Source: Capillidium heterosporum
Taxonomy: Eukaryota > Entomophthoromycota > Entomophthoromycetes > Entomophthorales > Capillidiaceae
Direction: 5' to 3'
Assembly: GCA_016630905.1 (NCBI GenBank)
Contig: WBMQ01000021.1
Coordinates: 1 to 64,000, forward strand
Length of the DNA: 64,000 bases
Below are positions 59,845 to 64,000 of the stretch, one piece after another. Position numbers and translations under genes: made by a program. The notes beneath the pieces are model-generated. The model made no database searches. It was given only the letters and a program-made list of their open reading frames with translations, and had not been told where the DNA came from. Within the stretch, counting starts at the first letter, position 1. The number at the start of each line of letters is the position of its first letter.

Positions 59845-60903
59845 AGTTTACTATTAATATATTTATCCTCTAATGGCCTGAAAATCTTTGAAACCGCAAA
59901 AGCTTTGATTAGTTTAATTTAGCAAAAAATTTCTAAAAAATGCCTGTCAAAATTAAAGTTTATGATTGCATAAGGTTGCCGTTATTGTTGGGGTATAAAG
60001 GCTATTTGAAAGGGATAGCTAGACGATAAAGAAGCCTTCATTATGCCCGATTTTGAGAAATGAAAGGTTGCTAACTTTTTCCAAACGGCGGCGCTACTCT
60101 AGTCTGATAAATTGCAGTAATTCAAAACGGCTGTATAATAGTCAACAAAGGGTATGTTTACCTAAGGATGTAGGGTAAGAGCCCATCTCTACAATACTAT
60201 CAATAATTTGAATGTAGCATTCAAACTCAATGAACCACTAGTACCCGTTTTATGTTTATAGGGGTTTATTTCTTGTGACATGCAAAAATATAGTACTGAA
60301 TCAATAAAGATTGCAATTTAGTTGGCTATTATGATGTCTATTGATTAATTCTTATATTTGATACTTACTACAAGATATAAACTTTTATAACTCTAACATA
60401 CCATAGTATTTAAGACTACTAGGCCATGAAATATATATATGGTAAAATAACTACTAAAATGATAATATATATAAATATACTAAATGCTAGTATTTTAAGC
60501 TAATTTAATAATTATTTCTATTAATTAGTCTAAAAAGAGTACTTTTTATATCCTTATAAGAAAAAATTAATTAATAAATTGACTTATAAGTAGCTATAGC
60601 ATTATTTAATAATATATTTAAAATATTAGTATTATTATAAGGCTAGTCTAATGCTTTATGCATTTATATATTTTAATTTATTATTCTTTAAATATTAAAT
60701 AAGAAAAATATTTTAAATTAAGCTAAAGTTTAAGTTTAGTAACTTTAATAAATAGCTAGATATCTTTAAGCTAAAAGTTAAGTTTAATTATTTTAAATAA
60801 TATAAACTATTTTTAAAGTTATATAGAATCATCTTTATACTTATTCTACTTAAGATAGAATGTTAGCTTTATTAAATATTGCTACTTGATTTTTAAAAGA
60901 TAT

Positions 60904-61519
60904 TATTAAAAAACATCTACTAAAAGCACTTACCAGCAAAAGTCAACTAGGCAGTAATGATAGCTAATACTTTATAAAAGCTAAGAAAGTTAACACAAAG
61001 GTTATGCAAAAAGGATAATTGTGCTTGGTATTGGATCTAGAGGCAGTAAGCAGATAGAACTACTCTAACTATAGCTATAAAACTAAGAAATATAGTCAAA
61101 TCTATTGTTTAGCTTAAGTTTTCAGATTTGGTTTAGTTTAGGTTATTGATTCAGGTTAGGTTAATGTAACTTTTAGTCTTGAAGGGATGCAAATTATCAG
61201 TTTTCAATTATACTATGCAGGGAGTCTATACTATGCCAATAGTAGAAGAAAATATCAAATGTTCAATATATTTATTTAATAATTATTTGATCTACTACTA
61301 AGTTCACCATGGGCCTTATATAGGTAACTTGTCTTTAGTAGTCAATATTCCAAATACTTATTTGGTTTTTCTGAAAGATAATTATAATTATTAAGAAGTG
61401 TAAGGGATAAGACATAGTAACTACAGGGTTAATTACTTGATTTTTATTATAAAGGCATTTCTAAACTTAAATTTAGTTTATAGGTAAAACTACAACTAAT
61501 CTAAAAATATTTCCTTATA
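60904..61519 (+). mobile_element. Family B solo LTR, isolated copy right of the gene island
   Basis: A forward B LTR of 616 bp, TATTAAAAAAC to TTCCTTATA. The flanks GATAT and TATGT do not match. It shows that the same family occupies both sides of the gene island. Confidence 0.78.
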
Positions 61520-63524
61520 TATGTTTTATTAATAAAAAGTATTTTTAATATATATTTTAAATAAACTACTTTATATTTAAAATATATTTAAGGTTTACTA
61601 ATTACTAACTAAGAATATTATAAAATTATAGTTGAAATTTTAATTAGTTAATAATTAAATTACTTACTAAAATATTTAAATAGTATTTTATATATTTACA
61701 AAGTATAATGAATTATTTACTATAATATTTATAGTAAACTTTTATTATAACTTATTTTTTAAAATTAATCTACTATTATATTAAAAGTTAGTAATAGTTT
61801 CAATTTTTAATAAAAAAGATATAAAAATAAGTAACTTATAGCTAAAAAATACTAAATTAATAAAATTATTTATAGTATTTACTATATATAGTAGCTTTTA
61901 GCTATCTTTAATACTATTTCTTTTAAACTAATATTTATACTCTATTATTACTATTCTTAAGCTTAACTACTAGTTTAGCTTTTAACTATAAATAATTTAA
62001 ATTAAATATTTAGTTTTAAAAATTCAATTTTCTTTAAGATTTAAATAGTAAAGTCAATGGTAATAAAATATAACTTTAGCTATAAGAAAAAACACTAATT
62101 ATAAAAAATTAGTTTAAAAGCTTTGAATATTAAAATACTATTTAAACTAACTTTACTACTACTACTAATAGCTATGCTAGTAGATATTCCTATTTATATA
62201 GTTATTTATATTACATAATATTTAGAGAAAAGTATTTATCTAACTATTATATAGCTTTATCTAAGTTAAAATCTTAAAACTAATAAATAATTACAAACTA
62301 GAAATTCAGCTTACTTTTATTTTAAAAATTATTTATACTTTTTAATATTGTTCTAAATTAAAATGATTTTTCCTATATCTAAATAGGTTTAATATAAATA
62401 TTTAACTTATTTCTACTTTTAAAACTTATTCTGGTTTTATATAACTATTTTAGCAATTAGTATAATATAGTTTAGCTTTAATTTTAATATAATCAAAATT
62501 AAATCTCATCTTTTAGTCTATTATATTACTATATGATAGAATCTGGTACATTTCTATAATAATTAATTAGTTTTATAGTTTTTATCATAGCACATCATAT
62601 CTAAGTTTTAGCTGCAATAGTTTATAAAATCCTGCTAATGCATAAAAGTTTTCAATATAAATTAGGTAAAAGATCATATTAACTGACAGATAATTGAATT
62701 AATTTTTAGTAAAGCTTAGGTTTTGGCTTTGTAGTGATTCTCTAAACTTGGATATATTGTTTAATCCAGAAATATCATTATTTGTTTCAGTACCATCCAT
62801 CGATATACTTTTAAGACGGACCATGCACCAAACTAATAGTGCATTATTCTAGATCGAGATAGGTCTGCAAATATCCAACTTTTCATATGTAAGTATATGA
62901 AAGTTGGCTATAGATCCTATCAAAACTCGGAGCTTTAGATGTGGAAAGTTCTCAAAGGTTATGCCATCTCAGACCCATTTCTTTACAGGGTGACTTATAT
63001 CGAAACTAGGGTGTCTTTTTATGTTGTTTGAACCTATTTGAAATGGCTAGCTTCAAGAGCGTTGTCCATATTTTATCATAGCATGTTAATCAATACTGGC
63101 AATCAATCAACTAGAAATTTGATAAACTTGACCGTTATTCCATAAATTTTGCATACCTTTACACTTGAGAAATCAATCCTATAAACAAACACTATCCATG
63201 AATACTATAAAAGGCTTAATCTATTGAATGTGTTTATCTTTAAATTTTCATTAGTGTTTAAAATAGTCCAATATATAGTGAGCTAATTATATCAAATGCA
63301 AACTCAATCGAAAATTCATTTTATTAGATTTAGAAATTTGCCGATATTATATTGAAACATAATACCAGGAAACAACTATAATTGAAATATATATATTAGG
63401 AATATTTCGATAGGATGCTATTTAGAATTCATTTGATCTGAAGATCTATACTTTTAAAATTCATATATAATATACATCATCTCTAAAAAGTAACCTCCAA
63501 TAACTATACTGACAAAATTTCAAG
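61520..63524. other. AT-rich block, then unique promoter-side sequence
   Basis: To about 62,550 the sequence is TpA-rich and unassigned. After that it is mixed. A 13-bp stem with one bulge (CCAACTTT...AAAGTTGG) lies at 62,875-62,907. The part near 63,440-63,520 probably holds the promoter of the last gene. Confidence 0.45.
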
Positions 63525-64000
63525 ATGAAGTTACTATATTTGAGTTTATTTTCAAGTTTATCATTAGGTAAAAAATATCTTTTTAATCCCATTCCATAAC
63601 ATCCTCTAATACCTACACATAAGCTTTCGAACTATCAATCAATACAAGCCCTACCAAAGCTTCGTCGATAAATATAAACACACTACTCAAAGACATTGTT
63701 GGATTCTATAGCGAACCTAAAGTAACTTTACAACTATACAAAGCCATACTAACATACATTTCCATCACCACCATTCAGCCATCCGGCCCAGTGGCAGCTA
63801 ACTTCTCCAACATCGAACTTCTGGAGTTAGATCCCGATTTGACTTACTATCGTGAACGACCCTCTTGTGACCGCTGTAAGAAGTTGAACTTTGTACCATC
63901 TAAAGGCAACTACAAAATTCTACATCCCACGTAAGTAGTATCTGATTCATTTTCGAATCTTAGGTTACTAACCCTACTTACCCAACCATGTAACTTTAGC
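63525..64000 (+). CDS. Secreted protein, 5' part only (runs off the window)
   Basis: Exon 1 (63525-63567) encodes a signal-peptide-like start, MKLLYLSLFSSLSLG. Intron 1 is 63568-63623 (56 nt). Exon 2 is 63624-63930, open throughout with good codon quality. An intron with GTAAGT donor, TTACTAAC branch site and TTTAG acceptor (63931-63999) would place exon 3 at the last base. The 102 complete codons continue past the signal as a soluble domain with DRCKKLNF (two cysteines) near the end. I do not recognise the family. Secretion is inferred from the N-terminus only. Confidence 0.65.

Larger units (their letters stand above)
59104..60903. other. Intergenic region with hairpins, grading into an AT-rich block
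   Basis: 59,104-60,300 has mixed composition, no open frame, and an unusual density of perfect short inverted repeats between 59,514 and 59,850. After about 60,300 the sequence becomes TpA-rich like the LTR blocks. No tRNA or rRNA is recognisable. Confidence 0.5.

Noticed and set aside
1-64000. tRNA, rRNA and CRISPR arrays
   Set aside because: No A-box/B-box pair, rRNA segment or regularly spaced repeat array was found; TTCGA-like words occur only inside LTRs or without a cloverleaf.

Overview
The window looks like nuclear DNA of a filamentous or early-diverging ascomycete fungus. Three things suggest this: intron-bearing eukaryotic genes with short introns (about 42-69 nt), products close to fungal families (GH20 N-acetylglucosaminidase, Pcs60-type acyl-CoA synthetase, Dpp1-type phosphatase), and large AT-rich blocks made of LTR retrotransposon copies carrying dense C-to-T and G-to-A transitions on both strands, as expected of repeat-induced point mutation (RIP) or a similar process. 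The species was not identified.

Layout. Bases 1-41,270 are almost gene-free: a graveyard of five recurring LTR families (called A, B, C with variant C2, D, and E here), mostly solo LTRs inserted into one another up to four deep. Many have exact or one-transition 5-bp target-site duplications (TSDs) that I could read. The only recognisable internal coding region is a decayed Ty3/Gypsy pol (about 10,660-14,717), itself split by two LTRs. Bases 17,934-24,489 are AT-rich, more mixed in sequence, with no recognised repeat or gene.

The gene island runs from 41,274 to 59,103 and holds seven genes: BCKDH E2 (-), Pcs60-like oxalyl/acyl-CoA synthetase (-), secreted beta-N-acetylhexosaminidase (+), a CUE-AlkB-GRF dioxygenase (+), a small SCP2 lipid-transfer protein with a 17-nt exon (-), a Dpp1-like lipid phosphatase (+), and a 924-aa low-complexity protein of unknown function (-). 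An AT-rich block (about 52,280-54,560) separates the SCP2 gene from the phosphatase gene. A second AT-rich block with one family-B LTR lies at about 60,300-62,600. The first two exons of a secreted protein run off the right edge.

Functional themes: branched-chain amino-acid catabolism (E2), probable peroxisomal metabolism (Pcs60-like ending AKI, SCP2 ending TKL), lipid phosphate turnover (Dpp1-like), chitin-oligomer hydrolysis (hexosaminidase) and alkylation repair (AlkB). They do not form an obvious cluster. The most unusual material is the nested, differently aged LTR architecture, the short hairpins at the 5' ends of several LTR families, the SCP2 microexon, and a hairpin-rich intergenic stretch near 59.5-59.85 kb.
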